Shown in pieces: positions 14,449-14,924 of a DNA stretch of 14,924 nt. Position 1 is the stretch's first letter, and each line of letters begins with the position of its first letter. The stretch covers positions 1-14,924 of the forward strand of contig USJD01000078.1 of the NCBI GenBank assembly GCA_900554835.1. The letters run 5' to 3'. The translations under genes and the position numbers were made by a program. This stretch comes from an uncultured Prevotella sp. GTDB lineage: Bacteria; Bacteroidota; Bacteroidia; Bacteroidales; Bacteroidaceae. The notes beneath the pieces are model-generated. The model saw only the letters and a program-made list of their open reading frames with translations. It ran no database searches and was not told the DNA's origin.

Positions 14449-14449
14449 C
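14429..14449 (+). repeat. 21-bp inverted promoter repeat, right copy
   Basis: This is the exact reverse complement of 14163-14183. The two copies are about 245 nt apart and their midpoint (14306) falls within the loop of hairpin copy 2 (centre about 14304). Confidence 0.92.
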
Positions 14450-14467
14450 GGTAGCATTTTAATACAG

Positions 14468-14794
14468 ATGATTATGAAGCAGGTAGAAGAAAGATATATC
14501 GACCGTCTCTTTGAGGAAGCCGAGATTGCCAAGTTTACTCCACAGGAAATGAGGGAGTACAAGACCAGCAAGATGGCATATCGCGATATTAAGAATTCCG
14601 TAGACACCGCCAAGCGTGAAGGTATAGCTGAAGGCATGGAAAAGGGCATGAAGGAAGGCATAGAAAAAGGCATGAACCTACGAAGCCTTGAGATTGCCAG
14701 GAAGATGCTGACAAAGGGTATGGATGAAGCATCGGTCATGGATATGACGGGGCTGACGGCAGAAGAGATAAAGCTGTTGAAAGCGGAGATGTAG
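14468..14794 (+). CDS. Stand-alone C-terminal region of an Rpn/PD-(D/E)XK nuclease-transposase
   Basis: This 108-aa protein matches only the C-terminal tail of Rpn-family (recombination-promoting nuclease, PD-(D/E)XK transposase-like) proteins, which are usually about 300 aa. The EEAEIAKFTPQEMREYKTSKMAYRDIKNSVDTAKREG stretch normally follows the nuclease domain. A charged repeat, GIAEGMEKGMKEGIEKGM (residues 52-69), and the helical end SLEIARKMLTKGMDEASVMDMTGLTAEEIKLLKAEM follow. The nuclease domain and all its catalytic residues are absent. The fragment has its own good promoter and a start 20 nt after the -7 box; a second ATG lies at 14474. In E. coli, rpn genes make a short C-terminal product from an internal start that inhibits the full-length toxin, so an orphan inhibitor is a sensible idea. 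A dead remnant is the alternative. It lies between hairpin copies 2 and 3. Confidence 0.75.
   Translation: MIMKQVEERYIDRLFEEAEIAKFTPQEMREYKTSKMAYRDIKNSVDTAKREGIAEGMEKGMKEGIEKGMNLRSLEIARKMLTKGMDEASVMDMTGLTAEEIKLLKAEM
14621..14674 (+). repeat. 12-bp coding tandem repeat in the Rpn fragment
   Basis: Four diverged 12-nt units beginning GGTATA/GGCATG/GGCATG/GGCATA, plus a partial fifth, encode the four-residue repeat G-(I/M)-x-(E/K). They form a charged linker or coiled-coil stretch that varies in length in this family and may expand or contract by slippage. Confidence 0.75.
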
Positions 14795-14816
14795 ATTACG
14801 AATATCACCATATAAT
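14782..14816 (+). repeat. 35-nt repeat with the Rpn-gene tail (second copy)
   Basis: This is identical to 13444-13478. Its first 13 bases are the last codons (..A-E-M) and the TAG stop of the Rpn fragment; the rest is the spacer to hairpin copy 3. This copy is in its apparent native setting. Confidence 0.85.
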
Positions 14817-14817
14817 T

Positions 14818-14859
14818 AAGGGTCTATACGCCACTTGTCATCGTGGCATATAGACCCTT
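14818..14859 (+). repeat. Boundary hairpin, copy 3
   Basis: AAGGGTCTATACGCCAC (14818-14834), loop TTGTCATC, and GTGGCATATAGACCCTT (14843-14859) pair at 16 of 17 positions with the same C/A mismatch. It lies 24 nt after the Rpn-fragment stop. It could help end that transcript, but only the weak T-run TTGTCGTTT follows. The 65 nt after it, up to the window end, show nothing recognisable. Confidence 0.95.
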
Positions 14860-14924
14860 GTCGTTTCCCGATTCCTAAGACATAGCCAAATTTTTGAGCA
14901 ACTTTTTGTGTTAATAAATACAAA

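Larger units (their letters stand above)
14136..14467. other. Divergent regulatory region of the DUF4160 and Rpn-fragment genes
   Basis: These 332 nt have no gene. They contain two outward-facing promoters built from a 21-bp inverted repeat, with hairpin copy 2 at almost the exact midpoint. The sequence between the hairpin and each promoter is unrelated left to right. Confidence 0.7.

Noticed and set aside
14392..14811. Open frame of 139 codons on the minus strand beginning MVIFVIYISA, also seen at 13210-13473
   Set aside because: Both frames start inside the repeated 35-nt block, which explains their identical first residues. They are antisense to the Rpn fragment and the GNAT gene.
12334..14859. 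CRISPR array
   Set aside because: Only four repeat copies, with spacing of about 0.5-1.1 kb filled by genes, and no cas genes.
13479..14859. Classical integron attC sites
   Set aside because: The arms lack the attC core-site consensus and no integron integrase is in the window; only the cassette-like layout is similar.

Overview
The window looks like a Bacteroidota genome, most likely Prevotella/Segatella from the gut. The evidence is two SusC/SusD outer-membrane pairs, Bacteroidota-type lipoprotein signals, an IS982-type transposase, and repeated promoters of the form TTTG-N19..21-TAnnTTTG. The genus is an inference from overall character, not from a marker gene.

Layout. (1) Bases 1-556 hold the 3' two thirds of an IS982-family transposase gene, cut by the window edge. 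(2) Bases 750-6873 (minus strand) are a polysaccharide-utilisation operon, susC1 - susD1 - GH30 glycosidase lipoprotein, read from a promoter near 6960. (3) Bases 7255-7714 (plus strand) are the front half of a secreted alpha/beta-hydrolase esterase. It keeps its promoter, signal peptide, oxyanion motif and nucleophile, but it breaks off just before the terminator of the next operon and lacks the catalytic Asp/His region. (4) Bases 7785-12230 (minus strand) are a second susC2 - susD2 pair ending at a strong bidirectional terminator (7735-7772). Its SusC lacks the usual N-terminal carboxypeptidase-regulatory-like domain. (5) Bases 12330-14860 form an accessory strip of three small modules. They are a 51-aa protein plus GNAT acetyltransferase (toxin-antitoxin-like arrangement), a DUF4160/DUF2442 pair, and a stand-alone C-terminal piece of an Rpn-type PD-(D/E)XK nuclease/transposase.

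The most unusual feature is in the last region. A near-perfect hairpin (AAGGGTCTATAcGCCAC, 8-9 nt loop ending TCATC, GTGGCaTATAGACCCTT) occurs three times intact (13479, 14284, 14818) and once degenerate (12334). All copies lie in the same orientation, and the small modules fall exactly between them, like cassettes between boundary sites. Two copies carry the same 35-nt upstream sequence, which includes the last codons of the Rpn gene. A third copy sits at the centre of a pair of inverted 21-bp promoter repeats. Whether these hairpins are recombination sites, a non-autonomous repeat mobilised by Rpn-like proteins, or structured 3' ends cannot be settled from the sequence alone.

Functionally, the susC/susD/GH30 block would bind, import and cleave a glycan at the cell surface and in the periplasm; a beta-1,6-glucan-type substrate is a guess from the GH30 type. 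The right-hand strip looks like a small defence or toxin-antitoxin island unrelated to glycan use.
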